This document shows, piece by piece, positions 1 through 12,083 of a stretch of DNA of 64,000 nucleotides. The stretch's first letter is position 1. Each line of letters begins with the position of its first letter. Made by a program: the position numbers and the translations under genes. A model generated the notes under the pieces. That model was not told the DNA's origin, ran no database searches, and saw nothing but the letters and a program-made list of their open reading frames with translations. Origin of the DNA: Isoetes taiwanensis (lineage: Eukaryota; Streptophyta; Lycopodiopsida; Isoetales; Isoetaceae); assembly GCA_021234155.1 (NCBI GenBank), contig JAJEKV010000113.1, positions 62,001 to 126,000 of the forward strand, given 5' to 3'.

Positions 1-3000
1 CTATAAAGATGACAAGATTGAATATCCTGTAAGTTATCCATTACAATGAGGAAGTGTGGATATGAAAACACAATCTCAAGTATATGTACAGGTGTTTGGC
101 CGAATTTTGCACTTTGTCCTGTCTTATGCCCTATATTAGTTTGCATAATTTCATTTTTGGTTTATAGGTTTCCATATGATTTAGTTGTGTCAGTTGAGCA
201 AGTGCATTATATTGGCATCAGAAGTAAACTGTATATGCCACGTAGCTTTTCCACTGAGTTCATTTTTTAGACATCATTTTCTAATAAGGTCTGATGTGTG
301 AGAGATGTATGAACTCCCTTATATTTGAATTCACAATTTGTATTCTCATTTTCTTTTATCTAACGAGTGTGTCTTATATACGTTAAAGTGTTGTGTCAAT
401 TCCAAGAAGACATGCATGGATACAGAATCTCTTCTTCACTGCGAGCATCATTGTGTAGATAAACTAGATAAGCTTTTGAAGTTATTTTGCGTCATTGGGT
501 ATAATTTTTTCTTCTATCCTTAAAAATAGGACATTGTGCACAATATTTTTAGTTGTCTTTATACAAAGGGTTTTGATAGTGCATAATGTGCTCGATTCTA
601 TTGCTTCTAGATGGTCACCTAGTGATTGAAGCAGTCCAGCATTCTTCAAAGTTTTGCAATTGATCAAATATATTTGGAGATCAATTATTTCAAAATATAT
701 CAACATTGGTCTATCTTCCTAATAACGGACGGTAGCACACTGTTGGTCATATGAGCAAACAATATTAATTGTATATAAACAATAGGAGGGGAATATGCTA
801 CTTTTAGCATTCGGCTCATGACATGGATGTTGATTTTAGACAACTGAAGAGTGTTGATGTGTTTTGACATAATTTTGGTTATGTTTCTACAAAATAATGC
901 ACATATTATGTATACAAGAATGGGAACTTCCCCTGCATGGCAGAGGAAATTGTGCCGACGCGCGAAGTGCAAAGGTGCAGTTGACTATCATGGGGTGTTG
1001 AAAACAAAAAATGCAGGACGAACAATAGTGGGAATACCATGTGATCGACTATAGCACCTATCTATCATAATGCACAAAAACACGAGGCAATAGTGGGGGT
1101 TCAATACTCCCAAGCATGTTTTCTAGCTATCTGTTCAAATTGCTACATCAAGTAGTCCTAGCATTCCTAGCCTATAGATGAGCCAAGTTAGATGGATTAG
1201 GAGTTAATAATGGGTCTAACTACACGTGTTTAAACAAAAAGAAATGGTCAGAAGTTAGCTCTCTGATTGGGAATTTCTCACCATTGGATAATGGATTTAA
1301 GTGAACAAGTTAGGAAGGTTATAATGGATGCAATTGAATAGGCTAGGAACCAAAGAAATGTTCGTGGCGGCCTTGGCACCACGATAAATTTCTTGTAACT
1401 ATAACTATTATAAGGTTTCCTTGCCATTTAATTGCCTTGCCTTGACAATAATTTGCCAAACTTACGCACCCATGCTAGTCCACCAAGACTGACATCCAAG
1501 ACCACATCCTCAAGCTGCCATATTCGTATCAATATTTGTCTCATATATAGTAATGTTCAACGTCTATAATATTTGCATCATATTTCTTTACTCTTCCTAA
1601 TGTAAAATTGGAAGCAACGCAGTCTCTTCATCTGATATCCTTTGACCTTATTATACTGGAACATTCTAATGTCCTTCGATGCTTAACCTTCAATCTTTTG
1701 AGTAATTCAGGATTTGCATCCTCACTAGAAGCTTTGTCCAAAAGGAAACTGTTGGGAATTCGCTTTGCAATTCTAGTTTAATGTGAAGGGGCTATTCTAG
1801 TTGCAAGTAATAAACTTAAAAAAAAAAAGACATCAAAACCATTAACCTCAATCTTAGGTGAACACTATTCACATGGCACCGAATGAAACAATGTAACAGG
1901 GCATTGAAACCACATTTGTTTTCTATATTTACATTCGTTTTGATAGCTGCAAGCCACCTTTATGCTGCAACACTATTCAACTCCCGGATCCGGCCAGGCG
2001 CAACTCGAAATTTTCTATCAATTATCTATTCTATTCTTAGGATAGAATAAGTTCATCTCTATTTTATCTTCTCACTTTTTGGTGCTTGAATTTATCTATA
2101 TCTGCAGGTACAAAACCAAACTTTTTCAAGTTCATCTAATATCTTAAATATCAGCATGCCCTTAAAACCTTAATACCTGGAAATAACATGGCCCTTAATA
2201 AACCTTAAAAGCGTTAATTCTTTTCAAGTAGATCCAAGATCACGTCCTTCAATCATTTGATCTATTTATCTTTTTCTTCCACTCTTACACACATCAATTA
2301 GTTTCACAATTCAAAATAATTTCTTATTAGACTTGATATAAACTATGTAGATGCAACTCCTTCGTTTAACAACCATGTGCTAAAGAGCTTTCAAAATCCT
2401 CTACCATAGAATTTAATCCAACTAAAATTCTTAATCTGCAATACACAAAGAAGGGAATTGTGGAGACGTCATCCATACTAATAATTATTAAATCTTGAAC
2501 TTCCTTGAACATACATTCTTGAACTCATGAACGCACATGCAAATATTCTATAGAATCCAGATGTGTTTGCATCAAATCCATCTGCATCAAGACAAGCTTG
2601 ACAACCCGCACTGAAGAAACAAAGGAACAACATGTGTAGTACATGAATTAACAATATATCCCGGGGATGTCATATAGTTTAAGGCGTATATACCATGTGA
2701 GTGAAAGGGGTGGGTTTTTTTTTACCCTAAACCGTATGTATAAATACGGATAGGGGCTTGGCTAGGGGGTTTTCTGGGGGGGAATCCAGTGTAATATGTA
2801 TACGGGAAGGGGCGTTTAGAAGGTTGGACAAGGCATATACGGAGGGTTTTTTGCTGACCCCATTAACGCATGTGGCGTATCACCTTTATAGTAGGTGAAA
2901 CCCCCGGGCAATATATGCAATACATGACGATGGGATCTTTCAAATTCCCATCCTCATCCTCAAAACTTATTGTGGCAGCCCATAGCAAAAGAGATCACTT

Positions 3001-3249
3001 GAAACACTTTTTGGCCACCATTTTCTCTTTACTAAACCTTATGTTCTTTCTTTTCAAGCCTTGAGCAGTTCTATGATTTGTGGATTTGCTTCCCTCTCAC
3101 AATCAGGCCTCATTCTTTCTTTTACTTTCCTCCTCGCAGTAATCAAAATTCGTTTCTGCCTTCTTTGTTTCTTTCCATTTTCTGAAGTTTTAGAATCTAG
3201 TGGGGGCAAACATGAGAATCCAATGGTAACATGTACATTGAATCATCGC
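1..3249. other. intergenic, no gene recognised
   Basis: No open frame here resembles a known protein and no RNA gene was recognised. The sequence is AT-rich. A G-rich patch at about 2690-2900 repeats short motifs such as GTATA and ATACGG beside GGGG runs and may be a degenerate small transposon, but no clear terminal repeats could be paired. Confidence 0.5.
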
Positions 3250-4920
3250 CTATAACAGCTTGCAGTTCCATTTTTCACAAATAACAAGATGGGAATAACA
3301 ACTTACATCAGGCATATGACTTAACAATTCATATCTACCCTTATCAATGAAGTTATAATATTTACCTATTACAATAACCTCTTGTGCATTGAACTTTGAA
3401 CCCGAAACATCCTTGAATGCATGATCTACCATATGCTTTGGTTCAGTGCACTTGACAATCGAGAAATCTAAGTTATCTTCATTGCTGGCCTCGGCGTTGT
3501 CAACAAAGTTACAAGGGGGGTGCATATATAGGGTACCACCTGCATTCAAGGGTGCGCCCATGGGCGGATTTTTAAGAAGCCAATTTTGACACCTCCCAAC
3601 TCAAATTACCCATAACTCTAAAAAAAAAGGACCCCCTACCAAATTTATGTGTATGTAAATGGGTAAAAAAAAAAAAAATCCTTCCCCGCATGCAGATAAA
3701 TTATACGTAAGAAATGGTGAACCCCCTTTGCAAAGTTATCACCAACCTCTACCAATTCTGCCTTCCACTGATTATCACCTTCATATTGAACATCATCGAC
3801 AGGACCATGTTCCTCCATAATAAGTGGCTTCAACTCCGAATATGCATAATGTCCTAGCCTCTTCACATGCTTGCATTTATTCCACATATCCTTCCAGCAA
3901 CTATTACAAAAGTAAGACAAATACTTGTAAGCTACCTTGGTAGGCCTGTTTTGACAAATGGTCCTCATAGTGTAAACTTTGATAGCGTCTTTCAAGGTAC
4001 TACAATCATAACATAACTTCTTGCAAACTTCATATATCAGCCTGAAGTACCTGTACACCATGAAGATGAAAAAGTTATTACATGAGCATATCATATGTGA
4101 TTGTTAATTCTATTGACTGATTGAATTTTTATGCTTAACGGATGATAATATCTTCTTTCAAGCTCCTCTTCATTGTGAAGTATCGTATCAAGAACCTTAC
4201 TGTTTCCTCTGCATTCCATAGTGGCATTCCATCCCGTTCTCGCATCTCACTTGTGAGAATGCTTTTTATTACAATCCTAGCACCATCACGTTTACCCTTT
4301 CCATGTGATGATGCAAAGAAATTCCATTCAAGTATAATTCCATTCCTTCCAAAAAACCTTCCTAAATGATAAAATGCCCTGGAAGACTTGAATTGTGCTG
4401 CACACCCATCAGACCAAAAAGCATGCTTCGAATACGATATAACTTTGTGATGATATATAGTTTGCAAGGCAATACTGCACGAATGGACTGTCATGTTCCA
4501 GGTCATCAGACATATAAAAATGAGTCTCTTTCACTATAAGCTTGCAGTCACAAATTGTAATGTTTGGAACTTCCCCAACTGTTGCATGCATGTAAGTTAA
4601 TACGTGAACCAGTATAGAGCATTGATCGTTCCTCCAATGCAGCATTTGAATCTCTGTAAATCTTAACAATATAATTCTTTGCATAGTCAATGACAGAGAC
4701 AACAACATCTTCTGAAAATGTTTGCAAACACTCCCTAAATTGATTACCTTGCCAACTTGTCACGTAATTATGAGGAATCAATTGTTTTATTACAGTATCT
4801 ACATGCTCCATAAATTCATGTGCTGAAATGTTCTTATAGACCAGCTTCATGACATCTTTGGTCTTCTCATTTGGTTTTCCACCAACATCCTTCACGTCTC
4901 TTTCATCTGGAGTACCAAGA
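3250..4920 (-). pseudogene. decayed transposase-like gene (SDGC-QF / SHGKG family)
   Basis: Four to five overlapping minus-strand frames read as one broken protein from about 4920 down to 3250. In order they show a segment ending EVVVSVIDYAKNY-like (written here as DVVVSVIDYAKNY), then HWRNDQCSI, then FYMSDDLEHDSPFV, then FWSDGCAAQFKS followed by FFASSHGKGKRDGA, then a Cys-rich stretch (FCNSCW...WNKCKH) and a final GKYYNF-containing segment. This order of an IDYAKNY box, an SDDLEHD box, an SDG-x3-QF box and an SHGKG-x2-DG box is familiar from uncharacterised, transposon-associated proteins of animals and plants, which I cannot assign to a named superfamily. Frame changes occur near 4690 and 4470, and an intron or deletion may lie near 4100-4135. 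A Cys-rich stretch may extend upstream to about 5110. Host function is not supported. It is most likely a dead mobile-element gene or a domesticated copy that has decayed. Confidence 0.5.
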
Positions 4921-5499
4921 ACAGTTCAGATTTAGTAAGTATGAGGAGCATATAAAAAGATGACAAGGACTTAAAAGACATAAAACGTTCTTTTTCAAAA
5001 ATTTTCTACTCTACCCTATTTAGATTACTTTTTTCTTTGGACATTTGAGGAAGTATTTCCGCCACAATTTGTGCAATCCATTTGCAAACATTTTGACGTA
5101 TGCCAAGGTGTCGCGTCATGTTGGACACATCAAGGACCTCTAGGTTTCACTCACACTTATTGAAAGTGTGCATATGTGTCTCTTGGTCCATAAACAACAC
5201 ATTTACATCTACAATTGGGCTCGTGGGATTCTCCTCTCATCTTATTGATTGTTTGCCTTACAAACTCGACATGCATGTGCTAGATGCAACAACGTATCTC
5301 TTCTGAAGTCTTTTCACAAATTTTGGCTTCAAAGCCTCAAAGAGCCTTAATCCAATTTTTATGTTTGGATATTGACATCTGAATCGTTTGTAGAACGTGA
5401 CTTGCATTAATAATTCCAAAGAAGTTAATGTGTGAACATAGTAAATTGACTATACATATCTGCAATTCTTCTAAAAAGTGGATTGCATGCAAATTGTGT

Positions 5500-5774
5500 G
5501 GTTTGGGTGCATATTCACAGGGGGGTTACTTCCTGCATCGAGAGCTATCAGATGGGCATATTTGCCCTTATTCCTTGATCTGGACGATACATAGCGATCC
5601 TCGTTTGTGGGGTATGCCTGTACAAATTTTTGTATACTGTATATTGAGGTTTGCAAAATGCTGTAAGGTTTGAGGGTATGTACTTAATGGTGTTAATTTT
5701 GTACATGTATTGTAAGTTTCTAAGGGCTCTTGCTGTCCCCACGTAAACCCCCCGTATGAATATGCACCCAAACC
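5500..5774. mobile_element. MITE-like element with about 30-bp terminal inverted repeats
   Basis: The left end 5500-5529 (GGTTTGGGTGCATATTCA then a G run and TTAC) is the reverse complement, with a few mismatches, of the right end 5743-5774. The element is 275 bp. Weaker complementarity continues a few bases inward. No clear target duplication is visible, so the superfamily is open. The short frames inside it have no resemblance to a protein. Confidence 0.55.
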
Positions 5775-6130
5775 AAAGGGGGTTTTAGGGGGATTTTAAT
5801 TTAGAAATATTAGATGCAATGGTTTAAGCTAATTAATGTTAATGGTAGTTGTGTTATATTAAAAAAAAAATTGGGCCCTTCGGGCTCTTAGAGAAACAAA
5901 GAGAAAGCAACATATATGTGGAGTATTTAGCAATAGATAAGACCATCCACTTACGACTGTACTGCCAGAATTTAATTTCTATGATCCCATCGATCCGGTT
6001 TACCTCGGATCGAAATTTAGAATGGGGCGAGCATGCATGTCTTGCATGCATGCATGCGGTGCATGCCTTCTTTGGTTGGGAGATCACTATATTAGGCGTG
6101 GTTCTTCATCAACATCTCATCGGCACTTCC
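5775..6130. other. no gene seen
   Basis: AT-rich sequence without a recognisable gene. It contains a (TGCA)n-like stretch near 6035-6065. Confidence 0.5.
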
Positions 6131-6688
6131 TCTTCTCTCTCAGCAGTACTTTATTCTCTTTTCTTTGAACCCACCCTCCCCCCCTTCTTTGTTTAATGTA
6201 TTTGTCGCCTGGCACGCGTGACCAGCCCCTCTATTTGAAGAGGTTTTTGTTTATTGTCGCCATGCACGCTGCGGATCAGCCCCTCCACTTTGGGAGGTTT
6301 GTTTTGTCACATTTTTTCTAGTGTTGGTGATGTGCAGGTACAGGTTGGCGAGCGGCAGCAGCTTCGACTTCTCCATTCGTGGGTTTTGGGAGCTTAAGTC
6401 TCAAAATTTACGCTTGTCCAAGCCTCTTGTCGAAAGGCTTATCACTAGGTTTTTCCTCAAAACCCGAAAGGGCTGGTTTTTAATCCCTAAGTGATAAGCT
6501 TTCTAAGCAGTACACAAGCCACACATCTATTAGCATTGTATTTTATGGGTCCAAATTATATAATTGGACATTCCCTTTATTTTTTCGTGGGTAGTTCACA
6601 TGTGTGCGGCTACCCGCTATCCACCATTGTAGAAAATCTACGTCCTCTTCTCTCTCAGCAGTACCTTATTCTCTTTTCTTTGAAACCA
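6131..6688. repeat. dispersed direct repeat pair (about 43 bp)
   Basis: 6131-6173 (starting TCTTCTCTCTCAGCAGTA) recurs at 6646-6688 with about two mismatches. A second related pair of about 45 bp (TGTCGCC...CACGC...CAGCCCCTC...GAGGTTT) lies at about 6200-6285. The repeats suggest a fragmented element, but no coding sequence or LTR boundary could be established. Confidence 0.45.
6434..6502. repeat. hairpin, about 69 nt
   Basis: AAGGCTTATCACTAGG at the left pairs with GTGATAAGCTTT at the right. An inner CCCGAAAGGG forms a second small palindrome. It could fold as a stem-loop in RNA. No role can be assigned. Confidence 0.4.
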
Positions 6689-6870
6689 TGCAGGGGAGGG
6701 GCCCCTGCTTGGATTGACCAATCATGCTGTGGCATGTCCTTTCTCGGCCTTGCCTCTTCTTTAGCCATAATCCTTTGACCTTCGTCCTCGATCCCGTTTG
6801 ATAAGGAAGTTCTCTTCTATTCGGGAGGTTTTTGGTTGTTTTCATGCGAGCCCCATTCTAGAATATATAT

Positions 6871-7300
6871 TTATGCTTGAGAACTTTCCTTCCCTTGGTT
6901 CATAGGCATAGATGATGTTGTATCATCTTCTTTATTCCTTTTCCTCCACCTAGAGAGCGAGCTTCGGGGCATCGAAGACTCTCGTTGATGGCTCCTCCCA
7001 CTATTTGTTCTCAATACTTGTGGACCTCCCACATCTCCCCTGTCTTTACCCTTGTGTTGCAGCTCGATTTGCATTTGCAGTTGCATTTGCTTTTATGCTT
7101 CGATTCAAATCGGTAAGTTGGTTCTCTATGCTTGTTTGGAAGCTTAGGAAAGCTTGCAACATAGAGGATTCTAAAGTTTTCCTCGTTGTGTCAAAACTGC
7201 TCTCCTCTCGATTGGCATTATTAGCAGCATGATGAGGATTAGATAGATGTTCCCTAGGAGGTAGTTCCATTTGGATAATACATAAAAATTTCGTACTCAA
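6871..7300 (-). pseudogene. unrecognised open frames, possibly gag-like remnant
   Basis: Two overlapping minus-strand frames (7300-7046 and 7086-6871) form a hydrophilic, Gln/Asn/Ala-rich stretch including SIENQLTDLNRSIKANAT and an Arg/Ser-rich tail. Composition is like the coiled-coil part of a retroelement Gag, but there is no zinc knuckle and no other support. It is not called as a host gene. Confidence 0.2.
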
Positions 7301-7879
7301 TGAACTCTCTAGGTTTATCGAAATAACAACAAACTATCTGAACTTTCAAAACAGATTCCTATCATTCCCTTTTCTTTTTTTTTGCTTCCATGATTCTTGT
7401 AGAGGCCATGACATAGTCACCAAATTCCTTACCTATTACCCATGCCCTCATTCATTCAATTTATTGATTTGGATCCATTAAGCGACCTTATAATGACTAG
7501 GTTAATTAGCTAATAACAACACGAAAATTTTAATATTAACAGTAGCAAACCACCAGTTGCCCATTCGAGTCCTATACTTGTAAGACCTGCCTCTACACCT
7601 TGAGTTTCCTCAAGTTGGAAGGGGAAGCAGCATGTTTCTTTACATAACCTACTACCCACTGGTGGATTGAACTTCCACAACCATAACTTTACTACTTCAA
7701 AGTTCCACGGATTCCACATGACGTGTCCAACAGAAATTCAAGGTGGTCCAAATTTAGCTCCTATAATTGTGTCAGATCCACATAGGCATATCCTATGTGC
7801 TTACAGTGCTCACTGTTAATTGCACTCAACCTATGATAATTAAACATCGGATATAATTTGTCATTTACATCCCCCCCCC

Positions 7880-7910
<31 letters not shown>

Positions 7911-8408
7911 TATTTTAAAATTAAATTACTACAAAACATTTAGTGATTATGTCATGGTTTTCTATCATGGCTCGGAGCAATCATATTTGAGCGCAAACAA
8001 TGGTATAGGAAATGGTCTTAATAGTGAATACTATGGTTGAAAGTTCCAAATTCTCAAAAGAGCATCGTGTGTTCCTCCAGGAGATAACAAGGTGCTTTAT
8101 ATCAAAAAAATGAATAAAGACTCTAAACACATGCAATAATGACATGTGCTCAACCTATACTAGATGATTGAATAATCTAGAACCATTCTTAAACATCCTA
8201 TACTATACCATTCTGGAACAATACCCACCCTATACTAGGTGCTCCGTTCATGAAAGAAGAAATAGCCCTTACCCCTGTGGCATCGAAGGTCATTTTAGGG
8301 TGACTTACACCATAAAAGCATTATAGATAAGAATTGCTTTGAGTTCAGATCTCACATTTTATTTTTCTCATTTTATTTTTAAACAATAACTATGTTCAAC
8401 TCGTGACT
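7301..8408. other. no gene seen; contains a C9-A27 tract
   Basis: No gene is recognised. 7871-7879 is a run of nine C followed by 27 A (7880-7906), which is either the tail of a retroposed copy or a simple repeat. No SINE head or protein-coding fragment could be identified directly upstream. Confidence 0.5.
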
Positions 8409-9130
8409 GGCCCTGATACCAATTTTGTGACGGTCCTTCGCCCGACACTGGTTAATGTTTAAATACATAACACAAATATCTCAGGATCCACGGGTGCAGA
8501 ACCTGCATATCGACCCAAATACCAAAATAGCATATTGCGGCATCCCTAAGCTACTGGTCTCTAGCTCATGAGACAACCTTCATCTAGGTGCAACTTGACA
8601 TGACCAATGTCAAGTCCTCACTAGCGAGCTTCATCAGTGCCCACTCGCTAGTGTCGAGTGACTAGCGCTCCTGGCCTCGGTTTCTGCTTAGTCTCCCCAG
8701 AGAGCTGTGGGTAGACCAAGGTGCAACTAGGCTAGCAACATGATCAAAAGATAAACCCTAAGTCAATAACTAGGATGCTTAAAATGATCTTGCAAGAAAA
8801 ATATCTAGCAAAACTAGAATGATCTTCCATTAACAATTATTGGAGTCTAAGCTAAGCCAAAACGAACTCTAAAAATGTTTCTACTTGTCTAGATCGAGAA
8901 TTGAACCCCAGTCGCTAGCTTGAAAGGCCAAGGATTTAACCAATAAACCACCAAAATAATTTTTAATTTATTTTTCATTTAATCTTATATCTACTGTGAT
9001 ATAATTATTCAAAACCTAACTATGACTGTTCTAGCCCTAAAAATCCGTTGACTGTCAATTTGAACTTCAGCCAGATCTACACGACCCGACCCAGGTATTG
9101 TGATAGGGAAACGATCGGATTTATTAGTTA
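8409..9130 (-). mobile_element. LTR edge with initiator-tRNA primer site (degenerate retrotransposon)
   Basis: On the minus strand TGGTATCAGGG (about 8411-8421) closely matches the plant initiator-Met tRNA primer-binding site. It sits four bases from a TGTGACGG start at 8426 on the plus strand, so the block to the right would be the 5' LTR of a minus-strand element. The outer LTR end near 9130 is a guess. No gag or pol could be read to the left. The LTR carries a small repeat around 8620-8665 (CTAGCGAG / CTCGCTAG). Confidence 0.35.
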
Positions 9131-11058
9131 TCAAAAACTACAAGCTGTCTTTGCCTTTAAATTTTGGCAAATAGGGATGATTTGGGTAGTTTAGACATGT
9201 ATATGGCTGGTTTGAAGAATGCTCCAGAATTTTGATTTCGTTATTGCAGATTTCTATTGCAAGCTTGGTCTTCAGGATGAGAATCCGCATAGCAGGAAGA
9301 AAATCGGAACTGCCAAGCCAATTACTTCTGTTGGTTTTATCAGATAAGAACTCCATGTAATTATTGCCTTTTCTTTTTGTTTGAAATATTAACTTGTATG
9401 AATATATCAATATATTGTTTAAGATGCTATAGAACTGCCTACCGTGTCAATCGCTTCTTCTAATCTTCTTTTCTGGTCTTGTCTTCCTGTTTCTTTTTTC
9501 TTTCTCCTCTCTCTCTCACATTTTTAGTTTTTCCCTAACCTCTCTTTGCCATGTCACGTCCCTCTCTTTCTTTCATTATTTTTAACAAGGTATAAATTTA
9601 TTCACATCACACCTATGTTCCAACCATTGCCCATTCCAAGTGAGTAGCAGCTTGGTACATGGTTTAGCTTCAGGCAAATGTCGAAAAACGTGCTAGTGAT
9701 TAGTTGTTCATGCAATGATGAAGGAAATCTTCTGGATGTGCTAATACAGCTAGCTTAATTCTAGGATACATGGAAGCAAATGATCTACAACTATTCTTAC
9801 AGCTAAACAGACCTATACCATCACATACCTTATAAAGGAAGGAACCTTTAAATGCTAATATCATCTTTAGATGTTTCTTCAAAAAAAGGAGTTGCGCTTA
9901 AGATAAGCATTGCTTTCATGTAAATTAGATATTTGACTAAAATCTTAGCATACGTATAACCATCTTGGTTGTGACTATTTGCTCCAAGAGGCATGTCACT
10001 AGGGTGCTATTGAACTCTCCAAATGACGCAACTTTAAAAAAATAAAATAAACATTTAGCCAATTGCAACATGATATTTAACATTTCTATAACTTCTTTTA
10101 CAATATCCAAATTTAATGTGTTAGATTGTGATATTCGAATGCAAAAAAACTAGTTTTTTTCCTTTCACTTTGATCATTGAGAGACCATCAGAACATGCTA
10201 TAACCATCTAATATTGCACAAAACTTTCTATTATGCATCAAATCAACAACAATCATGGAATATATCAAGAAGTTATGGCAAAAAACATGTGTCTACATCA
10301 GTTCAAAGAGCGTTTATTAAGATTATTGAGATGGAAAGCACCTCTTTAGTTTTTTTATTTTTCTTATGAGGCCAAAAGATCAAGAAGGCCATCATGGATG
10401 TAGTCAATGAATAATATTGATCTATGTAGTGATTTTATTTCTAACATGCTCAAGGAAGTTCTTTAAAGGCCTAAAAAGCAACCCAGGCCTAGAAATCCAA
10501 TCCTCCTATCTATTGAAGAGGTGACGACAACTCTTAATTTTGCATTATAAAGTGAGCTTATTGTGTATGTTATATTGGATGGTATCTATAAAATTCAATC
10601 AATTCACATCATACAATTCTTTTTTGGACAAACCATGCTTAATCTTTGACATGCTATGTAATTTGGCAGCTATAGTAAATGGGAGCAATGGTGTTGTATG
10701 CATCTCCTAAAGCCAATGAAGTTAAAATTGCTCTTCTTCTTGACAAAAAACACCACTTATAAACTTGATGATATACTATGAAAATTAAATGTGCGCTTCT
10801 ACAAAAGCAGCTAGTGTACCATATTCTCTTTTTTAGGCTATCAGCATTTGTTCATTTAAAGGCAATTCATGGGATAGGACAAGGAAATATTCTCCTCTAC
10901 CATTATCCTAGATTGAGAACCTTCCATAGGAAGATATACAAGTTGCATAGCAAAAGAGAACACACGTAATAGATACTGCATGAAATGTGGTGGTTGATAA
11001 AAAGTGTTAAGGTTTTGTCACCTTTTGTTGGTGGAAACTAGGTAATCTCTAAGGGCAG
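9131..11058. other. no gene seen
   Basis: AT-rich sequence with only short meaningless frames. No tRNA, rRNA or transposon domain is recognisable. Confidence 0.5.
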
Positions 11059-11220
11059 AACATGCAGCCATGGAATTGTCAGGTACGGACCGTGTGCGCC
11101 ATAGAAGCGAATTTGTCCCTTTTCGTCTTCTATTCCAGGAACATGCAGCCATGGAAATGTCAGGTACGGGTTGTGTCCGCCATAGAAACGAATTTGTCCT
11201 TGTCCATCTGCAATTTCAGG
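11059..11220. repeat. 81-bp tandem duplication
   Basis: 11059-11139 and 11140-11220 are two copies of the same 81-bp unit (starting AACATGCAGCCATGGAA), differing at a modest number of positions. It lies about 500 bp upstream of the SAUR gene. A promoter role is possible but not shown. Confidence 0.75.
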
Positions 11221-11575
11221 ATGCACTAATGGTGTCAGTGCTTGCACTCCATATAGGCTCGCCCTCCCCTTATATTAGATATTATGCTAGATAGTAAAGA
11301 ATAAGAATTGGGCATGGCCATTACCACAATGGATCGGGAAACCGTTTGACCTAAACCATCAAATTTCCTGTTGTGTTGATCCTATCCGGTAAGCTATACT
11401 ATAGTTATAGTTATTCCTGTTGTTCTGGACCATTATTAATTTTTAAGAGTTATTGGAATTATTTTCCAAAACAAACATTGGCACAAAGTCCGAGGTTTGG
11501 AAGTGGTCAACTTATGCAGAACGTACGCCGCCGTAGCAGCTAAATAGAGAATGGCGTGGTGTGTTGTAACTACGC

Positions 11576-11581
11576 CACGTG
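11576..11581. promoter_or_regulatory. G-box CACGTG upstream of SAUR
   Basis: A CACGTG palindrome lies 68 bp upstream of the TATA box of the SAUR gene. G-boxes are bound by plant bHLH and bZIP factors, including PIF-type growth regulators that control SAUR genes in seed plants. Use here is inferred from position only. Confidence 0.45.
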
Positions 11582-11643
11582 TACATTGCCATGTGGAGCA
11601 GAATCAGTTAGAGCATAATCCGTCTAGGCCTGATACCTTTGGG

Positions 11644-11652
11644 TATATAAAA
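11644..11652 (+). promoter_or_regulatory. TATA box of the SAUR gene
   Basis: TATATAAAA lies 60 bp before the ATG at 11712, which places transcription start near 11675 and gives a short 5' leader of about 35-40 nt. Confidence 0.65.
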
Positions 11653-11711
11653 CCTAGACTCCATAACATGAAGATGGAAGAAATCAGTTCTTCACTATTT
11701 AGTAGACTGAT

Positions 11712-12083
11712 ATGGCTACCAAGCTCCGGAAGCTATTTAGCAGGTCCTCTGATCAGAAAATAAGTTTGAATCCGTCCACTCTCCGTAGTTGCAGCTCTTT
11801 AAGCGGTTTGGACAGTGATGAAGAAGAGCCTGATTTCGCTCTTGTGCCTGCAGGATGCATTGTAGTCTATGTAGGTGATGAAAGACGCAGATTTTTCGTT
11901 GAAGCAGAGCTTCTATCTCATCATGCTTTCAAAGTCCTGCTCCAAAAGTCCGCTGAAGAATTTGGTTTTGAATATGTTGGTGGTTTGCTTATTCCTTGTG
12001 AGCCCCAGACCTTTCAACACCTCTTGGCATCATTGAAAAATCAATGTGGAAAAAAATTTTGCAGCAGGACATACAGTTCCTAG
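11712..12083 (+). CDS. SAUR family protein (small auxin up RNA)
   Basis: This is a single-exon gene for 123 residues, the usual SAUR length. The N-terminus (about 1-45) is basic then Ser-rich and acidic (SLSGLDSDEEEPD). The SAUR core follows at about 46-110: VPAGCIVVYVGDERRRFFV, then HHAFKVLLQKSAEEFGFEY, then GGLLIPCEP and a FQHLLASL helix. These match the family order of the VPxGxxxVYVG strand, the FxVLLxxAEEEFGF helix and the LxIPC strand. In seed plants SAUR proteins inhibit PP2C.D phosphatases at the plasma membrane, so that the proton pump stays active and the cell expands. That role is inferred here by family. The start is chosen because it follows a TATA box at the right distance and keeps the basic N-terminus. 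There are no introns, as is usual for SAURs. It appears intact and is the only clearly functional host gene in the window. Confidence 0.93.
   Translation: MATKLRKLFSRSSDQKISLNPSTLRSCSSLSGLDSDEEEPDFALVPAGCIVVYVGDERRRFFVEAELLSHHAFKVLLQKSAEEFGFEYVGGLLIPCEPQTFQHLLASLKNQCGKKFCSRTYSS

Noticed and set aside
3250-5300. Spliced functional host gene on the minus strand
   Set aside because: Frame changes fall inside conserved boxes without splice signals, so a broken gene is more likely.
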